64,000 nt of DNA from Acidihalobacter aeolianus (GCF_001753165.1 NZ_CP017448.1:186001-250000), one strand, 5' to 3'; positions 43,947 to 55,097 are shown, counted from the first letter of the stretch. Translations and numbers: made by a program. The notes: generated by a model from the letters alone, not told the origin.

Positions 43947-44750
43947 TCAACGCTTGGCGTAGGTGGCCGGCGCATTCGGAGCGTGCTCCCTGGCGCGGAG
44001 CAGGCCAGCGCTGCGCTGGCGGATCAGGGCGCTGACCTTGACCAGCCGGATGCCGGCCGCGGCCAGTTCCGGCAGGCGCGCGCGCAGCACGGCCATTGTG
44101 GATGGGTAAGGGTGACCGATGGCGATAGCGCTGCCGCGCTCGCGGGCGATGGCAATAGCCTGGTCGAGTTGCTTCTCGATGTAGGCGGGTTCGCGGACGT
44201 CATCCAGAAAGACGTCGCGGGCCGCGCTCGGGATGCCCGCCCGGCGCGCTTCCTCGAGTGCGGCGGAGCGTGGTGTGGTCAGGCTGTCGACGAAGAACAG
44301 TCCGCCCACGGAGCGGATATCCTGCATCAGCCAGGCCATGTCGCCCGCGTTCTGCGTCAACAGGCTGCCCATGTGGTTGTTGACCCCCGCCACGTGCGGG
44401 ATGGCGGCCAGATCGGCGAGAAAGGTGCGGCGGATCTCGCTTTGGGTCATGTCCATGGTGAGTCCGCCGGGACCCAGCGCGTGGGGTTCGAGGCTTTGCA
44501 TCGGCAGATGCAACATGATCTGCTTGCCGTTGCGGTAGGCGAGGCGGGCGAGCGGGACGGCGTAGGGCGTATCCGGCAGAAAGGCCAGGGTCACGGTGCC
44601 GGGCAGAGTGGCTGCCTGCTCCCCTAGCGGCTGGTCGTAGCCGACGTCGTCGATGATGATGGCGAGGTCGGCGGCAACCGCCGCGACTGGCCCGCACAGG
44701 GCCAGCGCGCCGGCGAGTAGGCCAATAAAGAGACGCGCGGCGCCGCGCAT
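43947..44750 (-). CDS. YibQ-like divergent polysaccharide deacetylase family protein
   Basis: The product is 267 aa. A signal peptide (about 1-27, AAVAAD) precedes a NodB-like fold with LAIIIDDVGYDQPLGEQAA, LHLPMQSLEP, NNHMGSLLTQN and DSLTTPRS; metal-binding residues are only partly kept, as is usual for the YibQ group. It follows ctpA and envC in the same transcription unit, an arrangement common in gammaproteobacteria (envC-ctpA-yibQ). Its role is thought to be in cell wall or envelope carbohydrate processing. Confidence 0.9.
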   Translation of the reverse strand: MRGAARLFIGLLAGALALCGPVAAVAADLAIIIDDVGYDQPLGEQAATLPGTVTLAFLPDTPYAVPLARLAYRNGKQIMLHLPMQSLEPHALGPGGLTMDMTQSEIRRTFLADLAAIPHVAGVNNHMGSLLTQNAGDMAWLMQDIRSVGGLFFVDSLTTPRSAALEEARRAGIPSAARDVFLDDVREPAYIEKQLDQAIAIARERGSAIAIGHPYPSTMAVLRARLPELAAAGIRLVKVSALIRQRSAGLLRAREHAPNAPATYAKR

Positions 44751-44761
44751 GGGTTGGCGCC

Positions 44762-46093
44762 CTAGCCGGCCGAACGGCCGTGGAAGCCCGCGCTCAGCAC
44801 CAGGCTTTTCAGTACCGTCAGGGCTTCGTACAACTGGAAGTCGCTGCGTGCCAGCCCAGGATCGCCCTTGCCGTTGGCGCGCGGCTGCACCTTGCCGTCG
44901 GGGTTCGCGAGGTGACCTGAGAGGTCAGCCTCGCGCAGCGCCTTGAATCCTTCGGTCAGCGACTTGCCGACCGCCAGCGGTTCGACCACGATGTTCGGTT
45001 CGATGCCCTCGGCCTGAATCGAGTGCCCGTTGGGCGTGAAATAGAGTGCCGTGGTGAGCTTGACGGCCGTATCGCGCGACAGCGGCAGCACTGTCTGCAC
45101 CGATCCCTTGCCGAAGGTACGGGTGCCGACGATCAGCGCGCGGTGGTTGTCCTTGAGTGCGCCGGAGACGATTTCCGCCGCCGAGGCGGTGCCGCCGTTG
45201 ACCAGCACGACCATCGGGGCGCCATGCAGGATGTCGCCAGGGGTGGCGTCATAACGCAGGTCGGAGCCGGGCATGCGACCCTTGGTGTAGACGATCAGTC
45301 CCTTGTTGAGGAACGTGTCTGAAACGCCTACCGCGGCGTTGAGGACGCCGCCGGGGTTGTTGCGCAGATCGAGCACCAGGCCCTTGAGCGGTCCCTTGTT
45401 GTCGCGATCGAGCTGGTCGATGGCCTTTTTCAGGCTGGCGGGTGTGTTCGCCTGGAAGCTGGTGATGCGCACGTAGCCGTATCCCGGTTCCAGCATGCGG
45501 CTCTTGACGCTGTCGACGCGAATGACCTCGCGTTTGAGGGTGAAGTTGAGCGGCTTGTTCTCGCCCTCGCGCACGACCTCGAGCTTGACCTCGGTGCCGG
45601 GCTTGCCGCGCATCATCTTGACGGCCTTATCCAGTCCGATGCCCTGGACGGATTCGCCATTGATGCGGGTGATGATGTCGCCGGGCTTGATGCCGGCGCG
45701 CTGGGCGGGGGTGTCGTCGATCGGCGATATCACCTGAATGAAGCCGTCCTTGGTGCCGACCACGATGCCGAGACCGCCGAATTCGCCGGTGGTGTCGATC
45801 TGCAGCTGCTTGAAGGCATTGGCGTCGAGGTAGGCTGAGTGCGGATCGAGCCCGGAAAGCATCCCCTGGATGGCGTTATCGAGCAGCTCCTTGTCGCTGA
45901 CCGGTTTCACATAATCCTGCTTGATGCGCTGGAATATCTCGCTAAAGGCTTGTAGTTCCTTGAGCGGCAGGGCGTCCTTCGGTTGCTGCGGTGCGGTGGC
46001 CGCGCTATCCGCCATCGCAGAAGACATGCCAAAGCCTGCACCCAGTGCCAGTGTCAGACACAGGGTGCTCAGGATTCGGGATCTGAACGTCAT
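44762..46093 (-). CDS. ctpA: Carboxyl-terminal processing protease, S41 family
   Basis: The product is 443 aa. A signal peptide (about 1-28) is followed by the S41 N-terminal domain, a PDZ domain (about 95-165, GLGIVVGTKDGFIQVISPI) and the protease domain. The catalytic Ser is in GGTASAAEIVSGALKD and the Lys in RTFGKGSVQTVLPL. It is a periplasmic protease that removes C-terminal tails and acts in wall and envelope maintenance. It lies between envC and yibQ. Confidence 0.93.
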   Translation of the reverse strand: MTFRSRILSTLCLTLALGAGFGMSSAMADSAATAPQQPKDALPLKELQAFSEIFQRIKQDYVKPVSDKELLDNAIQGMLSGLDPHSAYLDANAFKQLQIDTTGEFGGLGIVVGTKDGFIQVISPIDDTPAQRAGIKPGDIITRINGESVQGIGLDKAVKMMRGKPGTEVKLEVVREGENKPLNFTLKREVIRVDSVKSRMLEPGYGYVRITSFQANTPASLKKAIDQLDRDNKGPLKGLVLDLRNNPGGVLNAAVGVSDTFLNKGLIVYTKGRMPGSDLRYDATPGDILHGAPMVVLVNGGTASAAEIVSGALKDNHRALIVGTRTFGKGSVQTVLPLSRDTAVKLTTALYFTPNGHSIQAEGIEPNIVVEPLAVGKSLTEGFKALREADLSGHLANPDGKVQPRANGKGDPGLARSDFQLYEALTVLKSLVLSAGFHGRSAG

Positions 46094-46189
46094 GCGGTCG
46101 CTCCAAGATTGGGTACCCCGGGGCTCGGCGGGGGCACGGTGGATTCTACCATCTAAGTTCTACCGGGAGTTGTCCGTAGACGATGCCAC

Positions 46190-47365
46190 TCAGGGAGAGC
46201 CACTGCACCAGTGGCCCGGATCGAGCGGCCTGCCGTCCCGACGGATGGCAAAGTAGACGCCGCTTGTGCTCGCGCCGCCGCTGTCGCCCACGCTGGCTAC
46301 GACCTCGCCCGCGCGAACCCAGGAGCCAACTGGCCGATAGATTGCCTGGTCGTGGCCGTACAGGGTCATGTAGCCGTGTCCGTGGTCGATGATCAGCAGC
46401 AGGCCGTATCCGCGTAGCCAGTCAGCGAACACCACGCGGCCGGCATCGACTGCTCGTATGGGTGTACCTTGCGCCGCGTGAATGAACGTACCCTGCCACC
46501 TGAGAACGCCGTCGCTGCCGTCTCTGGGCGAGCCGAAGCTGGCAAGGACGTGACCCGCTACCGGCCAGGGTAGCCGACCACGCATGCGGCCGAAGGGGGT
46601 GTGGTTCAGCGCATTGATCGAGGCGCTGTGAGCGACGGCTCTACTGATCGAGTCGACGACGTCCTGCAGGCGCTTGGCGTTCTGTTTAAGGTCCTGCAGG
46701 CGTGCCCGCTTGCTGCTGATCGTCCGGTCCAGGGCCGCCAGGGCCTGACGCCTCTGCGCTTCCGCCTGCGCGAGTTCGTGCTGGTGGCGGCGCTGCTGGT
46801 CCAGGGTGGCGCTCAATACGGCCGTTTCGCGCTTGAGTTCCTGCTGGGTCCGTACCAGTCCGGCGAGATTGCGCTTGGCGCCGGCGATTTCCCGCATGCG
46901 CGCACGGTTGAGGTAGTCGTAATACGTCAGCATGCGACTGAGTTCGCCCGGATCGTGTTGACTGAGTAATAGTTGCAGGCGTGGCTGGCGGCCGGTCCGG
47001 TAAGCCGCGACCACCTGCGCGCTGAGCGCGTCGATCTGGGTTCTGAGCCGGGTTTGCTGGGTCTGCGCGCGGGACATTAGCTGGTTCAGGCGCCCGCGCT
47101 GATCGATCAGCTGGGACTGGGTCTGCCGCAGCGCATCTTCCGCGGCGCCGATCGCCTGCTCGCTGCTGCGCAGCTGTGCCTCGATCCGCCCGCGCTGCCC
47201 CTGTGCGGCCTCGAGTTCACGGGTGACTTTCTGGATACGGTTCTGTATCGACTGCAACTGCTGGCGAGTCGCATCGCCATTGGCCCAGGCGGTATTCAGG
47301 CATAGCACCAGACTGGCCAGGCAGCTGATGAGCCTTGGGGTGGTATAAAAACGACTAGCCCGCAT
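46190..47365 (-). CDS. envC: EnvC-like murein hydrolase activator
   Basis: The product is 391 aa. An N-terminal signal is followed by a long coiled-coil (about 30-250) and a C-terminal LytM/M23-like domain (about 270-391). The metal ligands of active M23 peptidases are not kept: WQGTFIHAAQGTPI replaces the HxxxD motif, and SGVYFAIRRDG replaces HLHFE. That degenerate pattern is normal for EnvC, which activates amidases at the division site rather than cutting murein itself. Confidence 0.92.
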   Translation of the reverse strand: MRASRFYTTPRLISCLASLVLCLNTAWANGDATRQQLQSIQNRIQKVTRELEAAQGQRGRIEAQLRSSEQAIGAAEDALRQTQSQLIDQRGRLNQLMSRAQTQQTRLRTQIDALSAQVVAAYRTGRQPRLQLLLSQHDPGELSRMLTYYDYLNRARMREIAGAKRNLAGLVRTQQELKRETAVLSATLDQQRRHQHELAQAEAQRRQALAALDRTISSKRARLQDLKQNAKRLQDVVDSISRAVAHSASINALNHTPFGRMRGRLPWPVAGHVLASFGSPRDGSDGVLRWQGTFIHAAQGTPIRAVDAGRVVFADWLRGYGLLLIIDHGHGYMTLYGHDQAIYRPVGSWVRAGEVVASVGDSGGASTSGVYFAIRRDGRPLDPGHWCSGSP

Positions 47366-47595
47366 GGTTTATTCAGGGTAATAATTAAGGACTTGGTAAT
47401 TTACCAACGCGACGCGCCCGGCGGGACGCCAGTATAACCGTCCCGGCCGACACCGGATATGGCGTTTTAGGACGCCGAACGCGTGGTGCGATGAAATCCT
47501 TGCGCACTGTGCCAGTTGCAAATCGGATTTATCGGAAGGTGCTAATATTAGATTGCGGTTATGTTGGCTGCCGCGCTACCTCAAAGGTTGGATGC

Positions 47596-47913
47596 ATGGA
47601 AGTCGTAAATCACGAATTAATGACCCTGGACGAGGATATCGACCGCGCCTCACGTTCCCTCAAGGCCATGTCTCACCCGCTGCGTCTCAAGATTCTTTGC
47701 ACCCTGGGCGATCAGGAAATCAGCGTGCAGGACATCGTTGACAGTGTGGGCACCTCGCAAAGCAATATTTCCCAGCATCTCGCGATTCTGCGCGACAAGG
47801 GTATTCTGGCTTCGCGAAAGGACGCTAATAAGGTGTTCTACCGGGTGAGTGATCGTCGGACGCTGAAGCTGATCGGTATGATGCAGGAAGTCTTTTGCAG
47901 TAGTGGCATCTGA
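47596..47913 (+). CDS. ArsR/SmtB regulator of SqrR/BigR/YgaV (persulfide-sensing) type
   Basis: The product is 105 aa from the ATG at 47596. The winged helix is clear (SHPLRLKILCTLGDQEISVQDIVDSVGTSQSNISQHLAILRDKGIL). It has just two cysteines that matter: Cys35 in KILCTLG and Cys101 in EVFCSSG. Their spacing of 66 residues equals that of the paired redox cysteines in SqrR (41/107) and BigR (42/108), which form a tetrasulfide on persulfide exposure. The gene is directly upstream of a rhodanese and glutaredoxin, fitting a sulfur-sensing repressor. It occupies the place where gpmM lies in E. coli. Confidence 0.86.
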   Translation: MEVVNHELMTLDEDIDRASRSLKAMSHPLRLKILCTLGDQEISVQDIVDSVGTSQSNISQHLAILRDKGILASRKDANKVFYRVSDRRTLKLIGMMQEVFCSSGI

Positions 47914-47967
47914 CCACGGTTGCATGGTCTATAGTGACTTCCCTGCCAATCGAGGTTTCACTGTCAT

Positions 47968-48393
47968 ATGCATGAATATCTAGATTTCGTCGTCAGCAAC
48001 CCACTGCCGTTCGCGGTGCTCGTATTCATCCTGGCGATGATTGGGTGGACTGAGTTCTCGCGGATGACCAGCGGCGTCAAGCATCTGAGCGCAAGCGAAG
48101 TGGTGCAGTTGATGAACCGCGATGATGCAGTGATCCTGGACGTGCGTGACGACGCTGAAGTGCGCGAAGGCATGATCGGCAAGTCCAAGCACATTCCGTT
48201 ATCGGCCCTCGGGCAGCGTCTCGCCGAGCTGGATAAACATCGCGAGAAGACGGTCATTGCCTATTGCCGCTCAGGCAATCGCTCCTCACAGGCCTGTCGT
48301 ATGCTACGCAAGGCAGGGTTCCAGCGCGTAGTCAATCTGCGCGGAGGCATGCTGGCTTGGCGCGATGCCAATCTGCCGGTGCGCAAACGGTGA
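47968..48393 (+). CDS. Membrane-anchored rhodanese-like protein
   Basis: The product is 141 aa. An N-terminal helix (about 11-28) anchors a rhodanese domain with the Cys loop CRSGNRSSQ and the ILDVRDDAEVREGMI core. It is the YibN type found next to grxC and secB. It likely handles sulfane sulfur at the inner membrane. It overlaps the glutaredoxin start by 4 bp and probably shares a transcript with the ArsR regulator upstream. Confidence 0.93.
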   Translation: MHEYLDFVVSNPLPFAVLVFILAMIGWTEFSRMTSGVKHLSASEVVQLMNRDDAVILDVRDDAEVREGMIGKSKHIPLSALGQRLAELDKHREKTVIAYCRSGNRSSQACRMLRKAGFQRVVNLRGGMLAWRDANLPVRKR

Positions 48394-48671
48394 GCGCAGT
48401 AGCCGAGGTCATCCTTTATACCACCGAGTATTGCCCGTACTGCGTGCGTGCACGGTATCTGCTCGACGACAAGGGTGTGGCCTACCGAGACATCCGTATC
48501 GATGCGAGCCGCGACCTGCGTGCGGAGATGGAGCGGCGTAGCGGGCGTACCAGCGTACCGCAGATATTCATCGGCGACCGTCACATCGGCGGCTACGATG
48601 ACATGGCGGCGCTTGACATGGCGGGTGAGCTGGACCCACTGCTCGCCGACATCGACGACGCGGCCGAATAG
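48390..48671 (+). CDS. grxC: Glutaredoxin 3
   Basis: The product is 93 aa from the GTG at 48390 overlapping the rhodanese stop. The active site is the dithiol CPYC in YTTEYCPYCVRAR, with TSVPQIFIGDRHIGGYDD (cis-Pro and glutathione-binding GGYDD). It follows the usual grxC-secB order. Confidence 0.94.
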   Translation: MSAVAEVILYTTEYCPYCVRARYLLDDKGVAYRDIRIDASRDLRAEMERRSGRTSVPQIFIGDRHIGGYDDMAALDMAGELDPLLADIDDAAE

Positions 48672-48784
48672 TCTCCGGCGGACATCCGCCACACCTGCCA
48701 GTTGCTCCAATAGACCGTTCGCGGTTCCGCGTGACGTCGCGAGCGATTACCATACGCACCCACACTCTTTGCCCGGGAAGAATC

Positions 48785-49264
48785 ATGACCGACGAAAACA
48801 GCAGCGCCGAAGCCAGCGAACAGCAGTTTGGTATCCAGAAAATCTATCTCAAGGATGTTTCCTTCGAATCGCCTGATGCGCCGCAGGTGTTCACGCGCGA
48901 ATGGCAGCCGGAGGCGGAAGTGCAGCTGAACGTCGGCCATCAGGTGCTGGATGCGGGGGTTTGGGAAGTCGAGCTGCAAGTCACGGTCACAGCCCGTTCC
49001 GGCGAGCGAGTGATCTATCTGGTCGAGATCAAACAGGCAGGCGTGTTTACCGCACAGAACATTCCTGAAGAACACATGGGTCACCTGCTCGGCAGCTACT
49101 GCCCCAACCTGCTCTTCCCGTTCGCACGCGAAGCGGTTTCCGATCTGGTTACCAAGGGTGGTTTCCCGCAGCTGCTGCTCGCGCCGATCAACTTCGACGC
49201 GCTGTACATGCAGCAGCTCGAGCAGCAGGGTGCTGCCAACGAGGCGGCCAGTACCAGCCACTAA
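48785..49264 (+). CDS. secB: Protein-export chaperone SecB
   Basis: The product is 159 aa. Family sequence is clear: IQKIYLKDVSFESPDAPQVFTREWQPEAEV and IPEEHMGHLLGSYCPNLLFPFAREAVSDLV, with GGFPQLLLAPINFDALY near the C-terminus. It forms tetramers that hold preproteins for SecA. It is followed by gpsA within 4 bp. Confidence 0.97.
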   Translation: MTDENSSAEASEQQFGIQKIYLKDVSFESPDAPQVFTREWQPEAEVQLNVGHQVLDAGVWEVELQVTVTARSGERVIYLVEIKQAGVFTAQNIPEEHMGHLLGSYCPNLLFPFAREAVSDLVTKGGFPQLLLAPINFDALYMQQLEQQGAANEAASTSH

Positions 49265-49267
49265 ACG

Positions 49268-50344
49268 GTGCAGGCCTCTTCTAGCCCGATGCGGCAAGAC
49301 GACGCGCCACTCGCGGTACTCGGTGCCGGCTCCTGGGGCACGGCCATCGCCGTGCTGTTGGCCGGTAACGGGCGCGAATGTCTGCTGTGGAGCCGCGACG
49401 CCGCACATGCCGCACGGATGGCGGAAAGCCGCCGAAACGAACGCTATCTGGGCGACGTCATACTCCCGCACGGTCTTCGACCCACGGCGGATCTCGACGC
49501 GGTGCTCGGGGAAGCGGCGGATATCGTGATCGCAGTGCCGAGTGCCGCCTTCACCGATTTCGTCAGTGGCATCGCGCTGCGGCTGCGTGCTTCGGCTCGT
49601 GTCGCCTGGCTGACCAAGGGGTTGGACCGCAGCGGTGCCGATACGCTCGACCAAGTGATTGCCCGGCATCTGGGCGAAGCCCGGCCTCGTGCGGTGATCT
49701 CCGGGCCCAGTTTTGCCGCCGAGGTGGCGCACGGCCAGCCGACTGCGGTTACCGTGGCCTCCCCTGAGCCGGCCTTCGCCGAGGAGGTGGCCGGCTGGTT
49801 GCGCAATCCGCTGTTTCGCGTCTACACCAGCGACGACATCCTCGGCGTGGAGCTCGGTGGCGCGTTGAAGAACGTGCTGGCCATAGCGGTCGGCATTTCC
49901 GACGGGCTGGGTTTCGGTGCCAATGCGCGCGCGGCGCTGATCACGCGCGGGCTGGCGGAACTGATGCGCCTGTTTCATGCCGCCGGCGCCAGGCCGGAAA
50001 CCCTGATGGGGCTATCCGGCCTGGGCGATCTGGTGTTGACCTGCACCGACGACCAGTCGCGCAACCGGCGGCTTGGACTGGCGCTGGGGCGCGGGGAGAC
50101 GCTGGAAGCTGCGCTGGCTGGCATCGGTCGGGTGGTCGAAGGCGTCACAACCTCCCGGACGGTGATGCAGGTGGCCGAACGCTACGGCGTGGAGCTGCCG
50201 ATCTGCGAGCAGGTCTACCGCGTCATCCACCAGGGGCTGCCGGCACAGCGAGCGGTACAGGCGCTGCTTGCGCGCGACCCGAGGCCCGAGCTCGGCGCTT
50301 CTTTCGGCGAACTGCCTCAGAGGCCACCGGCGAAGCCGTTCTGA
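49268..50344 (+). CDS. gpsA: NAD(P)-dependent glycerol-3-phosphate dehydrogenase
   Basis: The product is 358 aa from a GTG at 49268 (ATG at 49289 is the alternative). The dinucleotide motif is [18 protein letters not shown], with [13 protein letters not shown], the catalytic Lys in [14 protein letters not shown], and [23 protein letters not shown]. It makes sn-glycerol-3-phosphate for phospholipids. Its 3' end overlaps the convergent trmL by 28 bp. Confidence 0.96.
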   Translation: MQASSSPMRQDDAPLAVLGAGSWGTAIAVLLAGNGRECLLWSRDAAHAARMAESRRNERYLGDVILPHGLRPTADLDAVLGEAADIVIAVPSAAFTDFVSGIALRLRASARVAWLTKGLDRSGADTLDQVIARHLGEARPRAVISGPSFAAEVAHGQPTAVTVASPEPAFAEEVAGWLRNPLFRVYTSDDILGVELGGALKNVLAIAVGISDGLGFGANARAALITRGLAELMRLFHAAGARPETLMGLSGLGDLVLTCTDDQSRNRRLGLALGRGETLEAALAGIGRVVEGVTTSRTVMQVAERYGVELPICEQVYRVIHQGLPAQRAVQALLARDPRPELGASFGELPQRPPAKPF

Positions 50345-50781
50345 CGCCAAGCCTCGAACACGGTTACCGCCACGCTGTTGGATAGGTTCAGGCTGCGGCT
50401 GTGCGGCAGCATGGGCAGGCGCAGCCGGCGTTCAGGTGAGTAGTTGTCGAGTACGTGTTGCGGCAGTCCGCGGGTTTCCGGGCCGAAGACGAAGGCGTCT
50501 CCCGGTTTGAACAGCGTGTCCGCAAGATGGCCTGTGCCGCGCGTGCTCATCGCGAAGCTGCGTGCCGGGCGTGCCGCTTCTGCGAACTCCTCCAGGCTGT
50601 CATACTCGCGGACCTCGGCCCACTCATGGTAATCCAATCCTGCGCGACGCAGGCGGCGGTCGTCGAGGACGAAGCCGAGCGGCCGGATCAGATGCAGATG
50701 GCAGCCGGTGTTGGCGCACAGGCGGATCACATTACCCGTGTTGGGCGGGATTTCGGGTTGATAGAGGACGACGTGGAACAT
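50317..50781 (-). CDS. trmL: tRNA (cytidine/uridine-2'-O-)-methyltransferase TrmL
   Basis: The product is 154 aa from the ATG at 50781 ([26 protein letters not shown]). SPOUT motifs: [31 protein letters not shown] and [22 protein letters not shown] with its knot. It methylates the wobble base of tRNA-Leu. Its ATG shares two bases with the divergent pyrD-like ATG, and its 3' end overlaps gpsA. Confidence 0.95.
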   Translation of the reverse strand: MFHVVLYQPEIPPNTGNVIRLCANTGCHLHLIRPLGFVLDDRRLRRAGLDYHEWAEVREYDSLEEFAEAARPARSFAMSTRGTGHLADTLFKPGDAFVFGPETRGLPQHVLDNYSPERRLRLPMLPHSRSLNLSNSVAVTVFEAWRQNGFAGGL

Positions 50782-51745
50782 GAGCGAGCGTATTAACGAC
50801 CCCAGATTGGCGGTGGATTTTTGCGGCTTGAAGCTGGCCACGCCGTTGGTGCTGCTGTCGGGCTGCGTCGGCTTCGGCGAAGAATACACGCGCGTGTCGG
50901 GCTACTCCAACCGCGACGCCGGGGCGGTCTGCCTGAAGGGCACCACCCAGGCGCCGCGACTGGGCAATCCGGCGCACCGGGTGTACGAGACGCCGGCCGG
51001 CATGCTCAATGCGATCGGGCTGCAGAATCCGGGGGGCGACCGCGTGGTGGACGAAATTCTGCCGACCCTGGATTTCAACGAGACGCGATTTATCGCCAAC
51101 GTCTCGGGTTCCACCGTGGAGGAATACGAGGCGGTGACCCGGCGTTTCGACGACTCGCCCATCGACGCCATCGAGATCAACATTTCCTGCCCCAACGTCA
51201 AGGAAGGCGGCGTCGCCTTCGGCAACGATCCGGACATGTCTGCGCGTGTGGTTGAGGCCTGTCGGCGCGCGACGGACAAGCCGCTCATCACCAAGCTTTC
51301 ACCCAATCAGACGGATATTGCGGAGAACGCGCGCCGCTGTATCGAAGCCGGCACCGATGGCTTCTCCGCCATCAACACGCTGATGGGGATGGCCGTCGAC
51401 ATTCATGCCCGACGTCCCTACATCGGCAACAATCAAGGCGGTCTGTCGGGACCCGCAATCAAGCCGATTGCGTTGCTCAAGGTGAATCAGGTGTATCAGG
51501 TAGCGCGCCGTCACGGCGTGCCGATCATCGGCCAGGGCGGGGTAGCCAGTGCGGAGGACGCGATCGAGTTTCTGCTGGCTGGCGCAACCACCGTGGGCGT
51601 GGGTACCGCCCTCTTCTACGACCCTCTGATACTGCCTAAGATCAATGCCGGTCTGCTGGCTTATCTCGACCGCTATGGACATTCCAGCGTCAGCGAGCTG
51701 ACCGGTGCGATGGTGCCGAATGGGGCGTCCAGCGCCTGCACCTGA
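50780..51745 (+). CDS. pyrD: Dihydroorotate dehydrogenase, class 1B type
   Basis: The product is 321 aa. FMN-barrel motifs are those of class 1[31 protein letters not shown] (catalytic Cys), [26 protein letters not shown] and [31 protein letters not shown]. Class 1B enzymes normally need a PyrK electron-transfer partner; none is in this window. Gammaproteobacteria mostly use class 2 enzymes. Role in pyrimidine synthesis is probable, but a related dehydrogenase role is possible. Confidence 0.85.
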   Translation: MSERINDPRLAVDFCGLKLATPLVLLSGCVGFGEEYTRVSGYSNRDAGAVCLKGTTQAPRLGNPAHRVYETPAGMLNAIGLQNPGGDRVVDEILPTLDFNETRFIANVSGSTVEEYEAVTRRFDDSPIDAIEINISCPNVKEGGVAFGNDPDMSARVVEACRRATDKPLITKLSPNQTDIAENARRCIEAGTDGFSAINTLMGMAVDIHARRPYIGNNQGGLSGPAIKPIALLKVNQVYQVARRHGVPIIGQGGVASAEDAIEFLLAGATTVGVGTALFYDPLILPKINAGLLAYLDRYGHSSVSELTGAMVPNGASSACT

Positions 51746-51768
51746 GCAGACGCGGACTTGCGGCGTGC

Positions 51769-53204
<1,436 letters not shown>

Positions 53205-53208
<4 letters not shown>

Positions 53209-54287
53209 GTGTCGTTCCCCAGAGGGAGCAGTATGGTGAATTGTGTGTGCCCGGGCCGAGATTGACATTCGATCAATCCTCCGTGCTGGGTGATCAGTGA
53301 TTGCGAGATGGCAAGCCCCAGACCGGTGCCGTCAGGGCGGCCTGAGACCATGGGGTAGAAGATACGGTCGAGCATGCCTTCGGGCACGCCGGGGCCGTCG
53401 TCCACGATATGAATCACAGCGACGAGGCGGTGGCGTTCGTTGCCGATCGTATGGTTGCGGGTGATCCGCGTGCGGAGAAGAATTTCACCCGAGTCGCCTA
53501 CCGCATGCGCGGCGTTCTGCACGATGTTGAGTACCGCCTGGAAGATCATGTCGCGGTCGAAGGTCAGTTCGGGAATGCTGGGGTCGTAATCGGTAGTCAG
53601 CTCGATTCCGGGTGGCAGGTCGACGTTGACCAGTTGCCGTGCACGTTCCAGGACTTCATGTATGTTGCCCAAGCCCATACGCGGCCGGCTGTTGGGGCCC
53701 AGCATGCGGTCGACCAGCGAGCGCAGGCGATCTGCCTCGGCGACGATGATGCGTGTGTACTCGCGCAGATCATCCGCGATGAGCTCGCGCTCCAGCAGCT
53801 GCGCTGCACCGCGCAGACCGCTCAGCGGGTTCTTGATCTCGTGCGCCAGGCCGCGAAGCAGCTCGCGTGCCGTGGATTGTTGGCTGAGTAGCCGCTTCTC
53901 GCGGGTGATGCGCAACTGGCGGTCGATGTGGCTGAGTTCGAGCATCACGCCATCGACCTGCTCACCGATGATCCATGGGGTGATCGTACAGTCGACATTG
54001 GTCTGACGGTGACCAGGCAGATGCAGCAGTTTCTCGCGTTCGGTCAGCGGGTGGGCGGTTGCGACGGCCTCGCGCAGGGCATCGATGAACGTCTCGTCTC
54101 CAGGGAACAGCAATTCTGCCGGACTGCCGATGACGTTCTGTGCGCTGTGTTCGAGCAGCATCTCACCCGCGGGGTTCAGCCTGCGCAGAATCAGCCCGCT
54201 ATCGAAATAGAGAATCGCGGTGGTCAGGTTGTCGAGTATCTCGGCTTCTGTCGGAACCATGCGCAGGGGTAGCTTCAGTATCTTCAT
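53205..54287 (-). CDS. ntrB: Nitrogen sensor histidine kinase NtrB
   Basis: The product is 360 aa from the ATG at 54287 (a TTG 18 bp earlier is possible). PAS domain (about 15-120), then LLRGLAHEIKNPLSGLRGAAQLL with the phosphoacceptor His, NIVQNAAHAVGD (N box), DDGPGVPEGM, GRPDGTGLGLAISQSLITQHGG. No membrane segments; it is cytoplasmic and should be controlled by PII. It pairs with ntrC. An NtrC-like dyad lies upstream. Confidence 0.96.
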
Positions 54288-54368
54288 CAACGCTGTGGTA
54301 AGCAAAAAGTGCGCCGTGGTGCTTCCCGCAAGGCGATGCGGGTCAGCGGTATGCTAGAGGGGCATTAT

Positions 54369-54383
54369 GCACAATGTTGGTGC
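54369..54383. promoter_or_regulatory. NtrC-like dyad upstream of ntrB
   Basis: On the minus strand the sequence GCACCA-ACA-TTGTGC matches the NtrC consensus (GCACCA-N3-TGGTGC) in 11 of the 12 dyad bases. It lies about 85 bp before ntrB and overlaps a CATAAT -10-like element, the position expected for NtrC autorepression, as known for E. coli glnL. Confidence 0.6.
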
Positions 54384-54482
54384 GATTCAGTGCAATCGCT
54401 CGCCTTGGGGGCTTTCGGTGTGCGTATGGGCGTGATGATGGTGCAAAGCGCGACATAGCTTGCCGCGAGGCTGGATGTGAAT

Positions 54483-55034
54483 CTATGGATGAATCGTTGC
54501 CTTGGGCGGATGGAACAGTATGGAATGGCGCAGTACGGTAAAGCTGACACCCTGGGAGCGTATAGCCGTTAACCCCGTCTGGGTGACGACGGCGGCATAG
54601 GCGGTGTGCGTGCCGCGGTTAACGTTATTTAGCGGGATTTGTGTCGAAGTGCCGCTGTAGACCTCTACGCCGTCCATAAACAGATGAATGCGATCGCCTG
54701 GCAGCAATGTCGGGGTCAGGTTGAGCGAGATACTGATGTCACCGTTGTTGGCGCGAATGGCCTGTCCATTGGTAGGCGATGTGATCGTAAGCGATCGATA
54801 GACGGGTGTCTGGCGTTGCGTGCGGGATGTGGCCGGGGGGGCTGATGGCGCTGAAGTCTGCGGTGCTGGGACAGTAATCAGCGAGTTGTTCAGTTGGAGT
54901 ACCTGTGCCTTGCCGTTAGTCGGCGGGGTGTCGGAGAAGACCACGTTGCCTTGGGCATTGATCCAGCGATAGATCGTCGCCTGTGCCGAGGCGGCGAATA
55001 GCAACAGGCACAGCATGACGGCGAGGCGCTTCAT
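54483..55034 (-). CDS. DUF4124 domain periplasmic protein
   Basis: The product is 183 aa. A signal peptide (about 1-19, LLFAASAQA) is followed by the DUF4124 core TIYRWINAQGNVVFSDTPP, then a Thr/Pro-rich linker, and a C-terminal beta-rich domain with GDRIHLFMDGVEVYSGTSTQ. Position between glnA and ntrB is a recurrent gammaproteobacterial arrangement, but no role in nitrogen control is known. Confidence 0.85.
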   Translation of the reverse strand: MKRLAVMLCLLLFAASAQATIYRWINAQGNVVFSDTPPTNGKAQVLQLNNSLITVPAPQTSAPSAPPATSRTQRQTPVYRSLTITSPTNGQAIRANNGDISISLNLTPTLLPGDRIHLFMDGVEVYSGTSTQIPLNNVNRGTHTAYAAVVTQTGLTAIRSQGVSFTVLRHSILFHPPKATIHP

Positions 55035-55097
55035 CGGGCAACAGGATAGGCTGACGCGGGGCTGGCTCGCAAGTGATCCAGGGCCAGTTGGCGGGGA

